This document shows, in pieces, positions 9,083 through 17,803 of a stretch of DNA of 39,400 bases. The position numbers and the translations under genes were made by a program. The DNA lies in assembly GCA_017480445.1 (NCBI GenBank), contig JAFVAO010000077.1:1-39400 (forward strand), in the 5' to 3' direction. This DNA is from Lachnospiraceae bacterium (GTDB lineage: Bacteria; Bacillota; Clostridia; Lachnospirales; Lachnospiraceae). Below the pieces are notes generated by a model that saw only the letters and a program-made list of their open reading frames with translations, did not search any database and was not told the DNA's origin. Position 1 is the stretch's first letter, and the number at the start of each line of letters is the position of its first letter.

Positions 9083-9907
9083 ATGCAGGAGGGAACAGTG
9101 TTGAGCAAACTGAGTATACAGATGGCAGAGATTGTCCAAGGAGCCAGTCGATTGATGCAGGATCGGCATCTTAAGGAAAGTGTGGAGCAAAAAGGGAACA
9201 CATCCAACTATGTGACGGAGGCGGACAAGGCAGTACAGAATTTTCTCGCCGAGCGGCTGCCGGCGCTTGTGCCCGGCAGTGAAATGCTGGGTGAGGAGGG
9301 CGAGCACCGACAATTAGACGCGGACAATATCTGGGTGGTCGATCCCATTGACGGCACCTCCAATTTTATTCGGGACATCGGTTTCAGCGGCATCTCCGTG
9401 GGGCTTATGCGGGACGGCAAGCCCTACGCCGGTGTGATCTACAATCCATACCGGGATGAACTGTACCGGGCGGAGACGGGAAGCGGAGCGTTTCTGAATG
9501 ACCGTCCCATCCGTGTGTCGGACAGGGATTTCGCACATGCGCATCTGTGTTCCGCCATGTGTCTGTACGACAAGCGATACGCAGATGCCTGTTTCAATGT
9601 GATCCGACGCGTGTACATGCAGTCGGATGATCTGCGGCGCATGGGTACGGCCTCTCTGGAGCTTGCCATGCTGGCGGCAGGCAGAGTGGAGCTGTATTTT
9701 GAAATGCGGTTGTTCCCCTGGGATGCGGCGGCAGCGTTTCCCATTATCCGTGAGGCCGGCGGCATGGCGGAATGCCTGTACTGCGACGGGTTTCCGCAGG
9801 ATCGGCCGTTTCCGGTGATCGCTGCCAACACGGGAGAAAATTTTGAGAGATTGAAGGCGATCGTGTGTGAGGAGGTGCCGGAGATCCCATACGCTGATTT
9901 GTTATGA
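9083..9907 (+). CDS. Inositol monophosphatase family protein
   Basis: A 274-residue Mg2+-dependent phosphatase of the IMPase/SuhB/CysQ superfamily. The metal-binding motifs are clear: GEEGE near residues 72-76, then DPIDGTSNF near residues 89-97, and a C-terminal PWDAAAAFPIIREAGG segment with the third Asp. Possible substrates are inositol phosphates, 3'-phosphoadenosine-5'-phosphate or another small sugar phosphate; the sequence alone does not decide. The start at 9083 is supported by AAGGAG (9070-9075); a second AGGAGG at 9087 could serve the GTG/TTG codons a few residues in. It ends 24 bp from the convergent YfhO-family gene with no clear terminator between. Confidence 0.92.
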   Translation: MQEGTVLSKLSIQMAEIVQGASRLMQDRHLKESVEQKGNTSNYVTEADKAVQNFLAERLPALVPGSEMLGEEGEHRQLDADNIWVVDPIDGTSNFIRDIGFSGISVGLMRDGKPYAGVIYNPYRDELYRAETGSGAFLNDRPIRVSDRDFAHAHLCSAMCLYDKRYADACFNVIRRVYMQSDDLRRMGTASLELAMLAAGRVELYFEMRLFPWDAAAAFPIIREAGGMAECLYCDGFPQDRPFPVIAANTGENFERLKAIVCEEVPEIPYADLL

Positions 9908-9931
9908 GGAAAGATATAGGCCGTTAGAGAT

Positions 9932-12406
9932 TCATTTTGCAAAACGATGTAGGGGCGTAAGATAGATTACCCCGAGGCATATCGCCAGAAGAAAGCAGAT
10001 CACGCCCGGTATGAAGCCGGGTGAAAGATAGTTGAAGGAGATGGTGTGTGCTCCGGGAGCAACATCAGAGAGCGTTTCAGAGGAAACTGCGAGAAAAGTG
10101 TCCGCAAAGCAGGTGGCGGGCACTTTTTTGCCGTCTATTCTGACAGTCCAGCCCGCGTCGTAAGGGATAGAGGTCACGATGGAATGGCCATCGGGAATTT
10201 TGATGGTGCCAGTGATACCGCCGTGTTTATGCGTGGTAATCTGCATGCCGTTTTGTCCGAGCGCATGCAGGGATGCATTCAGTTTCTCCATGGAGAGTGC
10301 ATAGATCAGGGGGGGTGCAATCTCGATCAGCGCCGAGGGCTGCACACGCACGGTGACGGTTTCGCCCGGCGCAAAGGTTCCTAAGAGGAGACAACAGGTG
10401 GTCTCCGAGGAAAAATAGTTCCCAACAAAGCGATCGTTCACATAGACCTCCGTGTAGGTGTACGCATCGGAGGGCATCATCAGATAGACTGGATCGGCAG
10501 AATCTGCGGTAAAAGTGTATTGCCATTCTTGTGTATTGTTTGGATTGCCCGAAATATTGAAGGGAATTGGAGAAAAATAATCGATATCTTCTCCCAAAGC
10601 GGCGTTTAGTAGAAGATTTTGATTTGCAAATACATCTTCTCCCAAATGCGGTTCCCAATCTGAGATAGTTGCACTATATGCGATGGGCAGGGCTGTGGGA
10701 TTTTGATAGGAAGCCGTGCCGTAGCCGGACTCGGACAGGAGCGTATAGTGCTCTGGCAGAGCATATCTTGCCAGTACATACTTTACCGAAAGCATACTGT
10801 CGGTGAGCGGAGTGGTCCCGTAGCCGGCATTCCATAGCCAGTCCGTCGCCATTCCTAAGGATTTGGTCAGCACATTCACCGACTGGTTGTAGGTAGAGGA
10901 ATAGTGACTCAGCCCGTTGTAGCCCCAGAGCATGGCATCATTTTTAGCGTATTCAAAGAGTTGGTTGATGCGGTAAAATCCGTCATCGGATGCTTTGATC
11001 TCGGAAAGTAAAGGTTCGATGGTCACAATATAATTTTCATAATCGGTCACGGTGTCGTAGTCATATTCATCCTCCACATGAAAGAGCATGGCTCTGCCGT
11101 TTAAGCCCAAGTCAACGGAGACAAAGAGCATGAGTAGGGCAAAAAGAGCATATCCTGTCGTTGTACCAGGCGTAGTCACGCGCGGAAAAGTATCACAGAG
11201 CGAGGACAGTGCCCTGAGCGCCAGGTATAACAGGAAAAAGCTGAAAATAAACGAATCTCGAAAAGGATAGCTGTTGGGCATCTGAAAACCATGCCAGAGG
11301 ATGTTCAGTTTGTTTACATACATCCCAAGAAACAATGTGGTCAGCATGCAGATGGCACCGATTTTTTCTCTGCGCGTTATAGTTTTGAAAAAGAAAAATG
11401 CAATTGAAAATATCAGAGCAAGATAGCCACAGTAGATGTAAGGTACATTCGAGTAAGTGAGACTGTTATAGGCACCGTTTGCGAACTGCCTAAGGAAATC
11501 CATGATGGAAAAGCTTGTGAACCCGGAAGCTGTAACGGATGTGCCGGTGAGCTTGCCAGTGAACAGATCCAGAGCGACCGGAATCAGCAGGGGAGCGGAG
11601 AGTCCGGCGGCCAGTAGTCCACAGAAGACAAAACGAAGCGCAATCCGGGCGGCAACACGGATAGCTTTGTGACCCTCACAGAAAAGCAACGCAAGGCGAA
11701 ACAGTATATACAGCGTTGTAAACAAAGCGATCATATATCCTGTATAGTAATTGCACAGGAAAGATGCAGTCAGGGAGAGGATGAGCAGCAGTCCCTTTTT
11801 ACCGTGCAACAGTTTCTCGGCTCCGAGAATCACGAGCGGTAAAAGGATCACGCCGTCTATCCACATCAGTGCTTGTGAGTAAACAAGATTGTAGGACATT
11901 AAGGCGTAGGAAACCGCAAACGGCAGGAGCAGAAACTGTCTGCGGACGTCAGGGACAGATAATGAACCGGACGTCAGGAAAGTCAAATGGGCAAATACAG
12001 CGAAAGTCACACCCGCCAGGCCGATTTTTATGACAGTCAGCACCAAAATACCGACATACAATTTTTCAATAGGGAACAAATTGACGATCCAGGAGAGGGG
12101 ACTTGCAAGATAGTAAGCAAACAGTCCCAGATAGTTGCCGCCCCATGAGCGTGCAAAGGAGCAAAAGATCGAATTGTCACTGTCAGCAACATAGCGTAAA
12201 GACGCGAAAAATGCCGCATATTGTGACCGCATATCGCCGGTAAAAAGCGTGTTTTCCCCAAAAGGATAAAAATGTCTGGAGAATAAAATGACCATCATGC
12301 CGATTGCCGGAACCGCAAAAGCACAGAGATAGAACAATATATTCCATACGGTTTGGTGTGCCTTATTGCGCATATTTTTTGTGTTTGTTGAATGATTTTT
12401 TTTCAT
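9932..12406 (-). CDS. YfhO-family multi-pass membrane protein (GT-C-like)
   Basis: An 824-residue protein with many membrane helices and a C-terminal extracytoplasmic beta-rich domain ending in one more helix. The first outer loop carries the family-typical stretch YPFGENTLFTGDMRSQY followed by YLASPLSWIVNLFP. YfhO proteins resemble GT-C transferases; in Bacillus one member is needed to put sugar on lipoteichoic acid from a lipid-linked donor outside the membrane. A similar role in glycosylating a surface polymer is likely here. The gene is alone on the minus strand, sharing a 234-bp AT-rich divergent region with the GT-C-like gene. A second, diverged paralogue lies at 17804-20371. Confidence 0.88.
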   Translation of the reverse strand: MKKNHSTNTKNMRNKAHQTVWNILFYLCAFAVPAIGMMVILFSRHFYPFGENTLFTGDMRSQYAAFFASLRYVADSDNSIFCSFARSWGGNYLGLFAYYLASPLSWIVNLFPIEKLYVGILVLTVIKIGLAGVTFAVFAHLTFLTSGSLSVPDVRRQFLLLPFAVSYALMSYNLVYSQALMWIDGVILLPLVILGAEKLLHGKKGLLLILSLTASFLCNYYTGYMIALFTTLYILFRLALLFCEGHKAIRVAARIALRFVFCGLLAAGLSAPLLIPVALDLFTGKLTGTSVTASGFTSFSIMDFLRQFANGAYNSLTYSNVPYIYCGYLALIFSIAFFFFKTITRREKIGAICMLTTLFLGMYVNKLNILWHGFQMPNSYPFRDSFIFSFFLLYLALRALSSLCDTFPRVTTPGTTTGYALFALLMLFVSVDLGLNGRAMLFHVEDEYDYDTVTDYENYIVTIEPLLSEIKASDDGFYRINQLFEYAKNDAMLWGYNGLSHYSSTYNQSVNVLTKSLGMATDWLWNAGYGTTPLTDSMLSVKYVLARYALPEHYTLLSESGYGTASYQNPTALPIAYSATISDWEPHLGEDVFANQNLLLNAALGEDIDYFSPIPFNISGNPNNTQEWQYTFTADSADPVYLMMPSDAYTYTEVYVNDRFVGNYFSSETTCCLLLGTFAPGETVTVRVQPSALIEIAPPLIYALSMEKLNASLHALGQNGMQITTHKHGGITGTIKIPDGHSIVTSIPYDAGWTVRIDGKKVPATCFADTFLAVSSETLSDVAPGAHTISFNYLSPGFIPGVICFLLAICLGVIYLTPLHRFAK

Positions 12407-12640
12407 ATGCTCTCACTGTGTCGTTTCATGATTCCGCTTACTGATATAATATCAAAAATCTTTTTCATCATTATATATCAAGTGGATATACTTTGCAAAT
12501 GATTCCGGATTTTCAGGATATACTCCAAAGATGTCCCGTATATTTACATTTTTTTCAGAATTGTTTATATTTTTTTACTTGCCATGTATTTGTATTTGCT
12601 CTATTATGTTATAAGAGATAATATTCGGTCGGAGCGGTGC
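12407..12640. promoter_or_regulatory. AT-rich divergent intergenic region
   Basis: This gap lies between two divergently read envelope genes and is much richer in A and T than its surroundings, with several T and A runs. It must hold the promoters for both. I could not fix either with confidence. Confidence 0.4.
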
Positions 12641-14419
12641 ATGAGAGATATGGGGAGCGCAAAAAGTTTAGAAAACAAAAGACGTGGCACCGATATGCGC
12701 GGGAAATTGTTTTGGTTTCTGTTTGGCGCTCTTTTCGTATACACGGTGAAGAGTATTTTTGTAGGAGCGGATATCGATGAAGCGTACGGTGTTACGGTAG
12801 GGTATCGCCTTGTGCAGGGAGATAAGTTGATGTGGGATATGTGGGAGCCGCATCAGACGTCCGCGATTTTTACAGCCTTGTTCATTCGAATGATTCTTTT
12901 ATGTACAAAGGGGAGTCTGCAATATCTGACAGTGTCTCTGCGCGTATGCTTTTTTGTGGTACAGGCAGGGATTGCGTTCTATTTGTATAAGTGCCTAAAG
13001 GATTGCCTGCCATGTCTTTCGGATGACGAGTGCGCACTGTTTGGTATGATCTATTATATCACGACGCCAAAGTGCATTTATGTGCCGGAATATTCTAATT
13101 TACACGTATGGTTTTCCACGCTGCTTGCGCTTTACTTGATGCAGTTTTTCGGAAGCGCCTCCAGACACAGTGGAAGGTATCTGTATCTGGTATGGGCAGG
13201 CGCTATGCTTGCATGCGATGTGCTTGCATATCCGAGTATGGTGATCTTTTACCCGATTTGTGTATTGGTGATTTTGCGGAGGACAGGGCAGGAAACAGGG
13301 CGGAGTCCATGGATCGCAGCGGCTGCCTTCACTTTGCCTTGTGTGGTGGGAGTAGGAATATTTCTGGGATATGTGTTTTGTTACATGAATCTTGCGGATA
13401 TCATGACAGTGCTGCCGTATATTATGACAGACGGATCACATAAGCTCACTGCTACAGAAAAGTGGATGCTAGTGGGAAACGGTCTGGGAGAGTTACTGTT
13501 TATTACGGTGGGATGCGCTTTTGTGGCGGCAGCAATTGCATATGGCTGTAAGCGGTGGCGTGAAAAGCGGGGGAAGGAAACCGGGCGTTTTTTTGTGGAT
13601 TTTTTGTTTTTCTGGTTTCTGGCGCAGACAGTGTATCAAATCATTTACTGGCTGTATACAGAGTACAATTCCGGGTATCCGCAGGCTGCATATCTGGTGA
13701 TAGGTTTATTCGGTTTACTTTGCCATATCAAAAGTGAGTCAAGAAACAGGATTGGAAGTTATCTGGTTGGGCTATCTTTGTTGAATTATGTGGGTTTAAA
13801 TTTGTTCTCTAACTGGAAACCCACCTCCCTGACGGTGTATCTGGTGCTGGGACTGCTCGGGGGACTTTTGTGCTGGCGAGCGTATTTTCTGGAGAAATGC
13901 CCTGCGCATGCGCTGCGGCTGATCCGGACGATTTGCGTGGTGTTTGTACTCAGCGAAGTGTTCGGCAGATGTTTTCTCGTGATTGGCGGAGATACGGACA
14001 GCAATCGGATCTATCAGGTGCGCGGATTCAACAGGGACGGTGTGCGGGGCGGAATTCTGGCCTCCTATATGAACGCGTATCGTTATAACAACAATTATGA
14101 ACTGTTTCCGGAGATCGTACCGGCGGGGAGCAATGTGCTGTATCTGGGCCCTTCGCAGTTTTATTACATGATGGGGGACTGCCGGATCGCGGCGCCGTCC
14201 ACGATCAGTACGCCGGAGTACGATGAGCATTTGCAGATGTATTATGAGCTGCATCCGGAGAAATTTCCGGATGTGGTGGTGGTGGAAAGCCTCTACGGCG
14301 ATGTGTCCTACTTTGGGGAGGACAATTATATTTATACCTGGCTGGAGGAGGAATTTGCACCCTATGAGATGGAGGACTATCCCTATGTGCGGGTGTACCG
14401 CAGAGCGGGCGATGAATGA
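12641..14419 (+). CDS. Membrane glycosyltransferase-like protein (GT-C fold, family 39-like)
   Basis: About 592 residues with a dozen or so membrane helices and a soluble C-terminal domain of ~130 residues outside the membrane. The first outer loop holds an acidic ADIDEAYG segment, the place where GT-C enzymes carry their catalytic Asp/Glu, and soon after WEPHQTSA. This argues for a polyprenyl-phosphate-sugar-dependent transferase acting outside the cytoplasm. Start choice is open: ATG 12641 has GGAG (12631-12634) at good spacing, ATG 12584 has none, and ATG 12695 begins directly at the first helix. It sits between a YfhO gene and citrate synthase. The precise sugar and acceptor cannot be told. 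Confidence 0.75.
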   Translation: MRDMGSAKSLENKRRGTDMRGKLFWFLFGALFVYTVKSIFVGADIDEAYGVTVGYRLVQGDKLMWDMWEPHQTSAIFTALFIRMILLCTKGSLQYLTVSLRVCFFVVQAGIAFYLYKCLKDCLPCLSDDECALFGMIYYITTPKCIYVPEYSNLHVWFSTLLALYLMQFFGSASRHSGRYLYLVWAGAMLACDVLAYPSMVIFYPICVLVILRRTGQETGRSPWIAAAAFTLPCVVGVGIFLGYVFCYMNLADIMTVLPYIMTDGSHKLTATEKWMLVGNGLGELLFITVGCAFVAAAIAYGCKRWREKRGKETGRFFVDFLFFWFLAQTVYQIIYWLYTEYNSGYPQAAYLVIGLFGLLCHIKSESRNRIGSYLVGLSLLNYVGLNLFSNWKPTSLTVYLVLGLLGGLLCWRAYFLEKCPAHALRLIRTICVVFVLSEVFGRCFLVIGGDTDSNRIYQVRGFNRDGVRGGILASYMNAYRYNNNYELFPEIVPAGSNVLYLGPSQFYYMMGDCRIAAPSTISTPEYDEHLQMYYELHPEKFPDVVVVESLYGDVSYFGEDNYIYTWLEEEFAPYEMEDYPYVRVYRRAGDE

Positions 14420-14454
14420 ATTGCGGGATAACAGGCAGAATAAGGAGGAGCTAG

Positions 14455-15801
14455 ATGAAGAGAAGCGGAATTGACTACACGGACTACGCACAGCTTTGCA
14501 GAGAGGCGGATCAGATTGATTTGAAGTTGTTTGATGAATATGAGGTACAGAGGGGATTGCGGGATAAAAACGGCAATGGTGTGTTGACGGGACTGACCAA
14601 AATTTCCCGTATTGAGTCCTTTCAGATGGTGAACGGTGTAAAGACGCCCTGTGAGGGGAAGTTATGGTACCGTGGCTACAACTGTATTGAACTGGTGAAG
14701 GGCTTCAACCATAAAAACTTCGGATTTGAGGAGGTAGCCTATCTGTTGTTGTTCGGAGAACTGCCCACGGAGGAGCAGTTAAAGACGTTCCGGCATGTTC
14801 TTGCGGCAGAGCGCACACTGCCCACGAATTTCACCCGGGATGTGATCATGAAGGCACCTACCAGTGATATCATGAGTTCCATGACCAGAAGTGTGCTGAC
14901 GCTGGCATCCTATGACAAGAACTGCAAGGATACCTCTGTAGAGAACGTGTTGCGGCAGTGTATGGGGCTGATCAGTCTCTTTCCTGTGCTGGCGGTGTAT
15001 GGGTATCACGCGTACAATCACTATGAGAACGATGACAGCATGTACATTCATCGGCCGTCCAAGAAGCTCTCCACAGCAGAGAATATTTTGATGATGCTGC
15101 GTCCGGACAAAAAGTACACAGAGCTGGAGGCGCGGGTGTTGGATACGGCGCTGGTGCTGCATATGGAGCACGGCGGTGGCAACAATTCCACCTTTACCAC
15201 ACGCGTGGTGACGTCCTCGGGGGCGGATACGTATGCTGTGATTGCGGCGGCGCTGTGCTCGCTGAAGGGACCCAAGCACGGCGGAGCAAATATCAAGGTG
15301 GTGGAAATGATGCGGGATCTGCAGAAGCAGGTGGGCGACTGGACCGACGAGGACAAGGTGCGTGATTATCTGCAGAAGCTACTGAATAAAGAGGTCTTCG
15401 ACAAAAAGGGACTGATCTATGGCATGGGGCATGCGGTGTATTCGCTGTCTGATCCGAGAGCGACGGTGTTTAAGGGTTTTGTGGAGAAGCTGGCCAAGGA
15501 AAAGGGGCGCGAGAAAGACTTTGCCCTATACTCCATGGTCGAGCGCATGGCGCCGGAATTGATCGGCCAGAAATCCCGCATTTACAATGGTGTCAGCGCC
15601 AACGTGGATTTTTACAGCGGCTTTGTGTACAGTATGCTGGAAATTCCGTTGGAGCTCTACACGCCGATCTTTGCCATCGCGCGGATCGTCGGATGGAGCG
15701 CGCACCGTATCGAGGAATTGCTCAACATGGATAAGATTATCCGTCCAGCCTACAAGAGCGTGATGGACACGAGAACGTATATTCCCATGGAAGAGCGCTG
15801 A
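14455..15801 (+). CDS. Citrate synthase family protein
   Basis: A 448-residue enzyme that condenses oxaloacetate and acetyl-CoA to citrate, or a 2-methylcitrate synthase relative. The catalytic set is present: His275 in GPKHGGAN, His326 in GMGHAVYS and Asp385 in ANVDFYSGF. Length and the extra N-terminal helices fit the larger type common in Clostridia. AAGGAGGAG precedes the ATG at 14455. It ends before a clear terminator at 15834. In an anaerobe it probably feeds glutamate synthesis through a partial TCA branch rather than a full cycle. Citrate versus methylcitrate specificity is not readable here. Confidence 0.94.
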   Translation: MKRSGIDYTDYAQLCREADQIDLKLFDEYEVQRGLRDKNGNGVLTGLTKISRIESFQMVNGVKTPCEGKLWYRGYNCIELVKGFNHKNFGFEEVAYLLLFGELPTEEQLKTFRHVLAAERTLPTNFTRDVIMKAPTSDIMSSMTRSVLTLASYDKNCKDTSVENVLRQCMGLISLFPVLAVYGYHAYNHYENDDSMYIHRPSKKLSTAENILMMLRPDKKYTELEARVLDTALVLHMEHGGGNNSTFTTRVVTSSGADTYAVIAAALCSLKGPKHGGANIKVVEMMRDLQKQVGDWTDEDKVRDYLQKLLNKEVFDKKGLIYGMGHAVYSLSDPRATVFKGFVEKLAKEKGREKDFALYSMVERMAPELIGQKSRIYNGVSANVDFYSGFVYSMLEIPLELYTPIFAIARIVGWSAHRIEELLNMDKIIRPAYKSVMDTRTYIPMEER

Positions 15802-15833
15802 CAGACGACAGACGATAAAAACGAAAAGGACAG

Positions 15834-15866
15834 GGAGCGCCCCACGAGGGGAGGCTCCTTGTTTTT
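15834..15866 (+). terminator. Terminator of the citrate synthase gene
   Basis: GGAGC and CCCC in the left arm pair with GGGG and GCTCC in the right arm around an ACGA loop, followed by TTGTTTTT. It lies about 30 bp after the stop codon. Confidence 0.8.
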
Positions 15867-15941
15867 ATGAATATTTTTTCTTCGCAAAACCAATACTATG
15901 TTGTCGGAAAGTGTTGCAGTCTTGGGGAGATATGGTAAAAT

Positions 15942-17081
15942 ATGAAATTGTGGAGGAAGGAAGACCGTTGCACGATCGCGCATTATCTGAAGCAGTACGG
16001 CGGTCTGCTGTTCTCGGAGTACCCGATGAATGAGGTGGACAGTCTGATCCTGTGCCAGTTCAGCTATTTAAAGTTTGACGGGCTGGTGCCGGGGATTCGG
16101 GCGTATGCGCCGTCTGTGTCGCTTTGGGAGCTGGCGCAGGATACGCATTGGGAGAAGCTGTTTGCAGATATTTTGTTTGAAACGGAAAACAGGGCGCTCT
16201 ATGCGGGGATGCTGTCGTGCAGGCGGTTCCGCGACCTGCGGATGAATTGTTATGTGAACCGGATCGATAAGGAGTGGGAGACGCAGTTCGCGGCGATCAC
16301 CTATCTGTTGGAGGACGGTGCGATCTATATTGCGTTCAGGGGGACGGATGAGACGTTTATCGGATGGAAAGAGAATTTCAACATGTCATTTCTCTCGCCG
16401 ATCCCCGGGCAGGAACTGGCAGTGCGCTATCTGAATGAGGTGGCGGGACAATTTTCCAACCCGTTCTATGTGGGCGGACATTCCAAAGGCGGTAACCTTG
16501 CCGTATACAGTGCCATGCACTGCGCACCGGCGATCCAGAGAAGAATCCGCAGGATCTACAATATGGACGGCCCGGGTTTTCGTCCGGAAATCCTGCGGGA
16601 TGACAGTTATCGCGCGATTCGGGATCGGGTTGTCAAATATCTGCCGCAATCCTCCGTGATCGGTATGTTGTTTGCAGAGGATGCGGACTGTCATGTCATC
16701 GCGTCGAGAAGCTTCGGACTGGCGCAGCATAATCCGTTTCACTGGAAGATTCGCAACGGGCACTTTGTTGCCGCGGGATGTATCGGTGCTTCCGTGCGGC
16801 GGACGGATGCGCTGTTAAATGCGTGGATTTTCTCGCTGGATGAGGCCCAGGCGCGGCTGGTGGTGGAAACCTTGTATCAGGTGGTCTTAGCTGCGCAAAA
16901 AGACGATTTGATCAGTATGGCGTCAGACTTTGGGCATTTTGCGGGCTGTGTGCTCACGGCGTTGCGCAGGATGGATGTCACGCAAAAGGAGGTTTTGCGG
17001 GAGACGTTTACGGATCTGCTTGGGCAGCTGCGTCCCAGGCGCCGGCAGGGACTGCCGGGACGCGGGGGAAACGAGCGCTGA
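15942..17081 (+). CDS. DUF2974 (Mbeg1-like) alpha/beta-hydrolase
   Basis: A 379-residue predicted cytoplasmic serine hydrolase. The nucleophile elbow G-H-S-K-G-G is at residues ~179-184 with Ser near 181, and it is preceded by an AFRGTDE segment typical of lipase-like folds. The family is common in Lachnospiraceae as DUF2974; substrates are unknown to me. The start is the ATG at 15942, with a rather distant GGGGAG upstream. Its last 74 bp overlap the end of the gamma-glutamyl hydrolase-like gene on the other strand, so the C-terminal ~25 residues, which are rich in Arg and Gly, are probably not essential to the fold. Confidence 0.87.
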   Translation: MKLWRKEDRCTIAHYLKQYGGLLFSEYPMNEVDSLILCQFSYLKFDGLVPGIRAYAPSVSLWELAQDTHWEKLFADILFETENRALYAGMLSCRRFRDLRMNCYVNRIDKEWETQFAAITYLLEDGAIYIAFRGTDETFIGWKENFNMSFLSPIPGQELAVRYLNEVAGQFSNPFYVGGHSKGGNLAVYSAMHCAPAIQRRIRRIYNMDGPGFRPEILRDDSYRAIRDRVVKYLPQSSVIGMLFAEDADCHVIASRSFGLAQHNPFHWKIRNGHFVAAGCIGASVRRTDALLNAWIFSLDEAQARLVVETLYQVVLAAQKDDLISMASDFGHFAGCVLTALRRMDVTQKEVLRETFTDLLGQLRPRRRQGLPGRGGNER

Positions 17082-17706
17082 ACACGGAGAGAACCGACGC
17101 AGCAGGGAACGCGGACACAGCCGGATCCAGTCGTTCGGGGTGCCACTGGACGCCGAGGATCGGCAGGTGGCGGTGGGAGATGGCTTCCACGCATTGATCC
17201 GCCGGACAGTACTGGCAGACCAGCAGGTCGTGGCCGAGCTGCAGCAGACATTGATGGTGGCAGGAATTGACAGATACGTTGCCCGAAGGAAAGACGCCTG
17301 TGACGGTCGGGACGGCATCCGGCGTAAAACAGACGGCATGATAGAGATCTCTGTCAGAGGTCTTATGCAGATGGGCGGTGGGCATATCCTGCAGGAGCGT
17401 ACCGCCGAAGGCGACGTTGAGCAGCTGCATGCCTTTACAGATACCCAGAACTGGTTTGCGGGCTTGGATACAGAGTTCCAGCGCCTGAAACTGCAGGATA
17501 TCCAGTTCGATATCAATGTTTACGGCGCCTTTGTTGCGCACGCCGTAGAAGCAAGGCGCGATGTCTCCACCGCCCGGCAGCAGGAGACCGTCGCAGCCAC
17601 AGACGTCCTGCGGACAGAGTGTCGGATGGGGGACAAGACCGTTTTCCGAGAGGAAACGCGTATAGTTGGCGATGTGTTCGGGCCGTCCCAAAATTGCAAT
17701 TTTCAT
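17008..17706 (-). CDS. Gamma-glutamyl-gamma-aminobutyrate hydrolase family (class I amidotransferase, peptidase C26)
   Basis: A 232-residue cytoplasmic enzyme that would hydrolyse gamma-glutamyl amide bonds, as PuuD does in polyamine breakdown. The catalytic triad is visible: Cys90 in GICKGMQ, and His189 with Glu191 in QWHPE. LLLPGGGDIAP near residues 41-51 forms the oxyanion region. The start MKIAIL at 17706 is chosen because the fold begins there and AGGA lies at about 8 bp; the longer in-frame reading to 17880 adds a non-homologous stretch across the divergent promoter region. The C-terminal tail after HPE is Ala/Pro/Val-rich and is encoded opposite the end of the DUF2974 gene. Substrate is uncertain. 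Confidence 0.88.
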   Translation of the reverse strand: MKIAILGRPEHIANYTRFLSENGLVPHPTLCPQDVCGCDGLLLPGGGDIAPCFYGVRNKGAVNIDIELDILQFQALELCIQARKPVLGICKGMQLLNVAFGGTLLQDMPTAHLHKTSDRDLYHAVCFTPDAVPTVTGVFPSGNVSVNSCHHQCLLQLGHDLLVCQYCPADQCVEAISHRHLPILGVQWHPERLDPAVSAFPAASVLSVFSARFPRVPAVPAGAWDAAAQADP

Positions 17707-17803
17707 AAGATTCGTCCTGGCATGAAGGATATAGTATAGGATATGCAGAGACGTGCGGCAGTGGTGATAGACCAAGCGACTCTGTGCAGAAGGGGTAGAC
17801 ACG

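Noticed and set aside
16930-17739. Plus-strand reading of 269 codons opposite the amidotransferase
   Set aside because: The minus-strand product has a complete Cys-His-Glu triad; the plus-strand reading has no motif or ribosome site.
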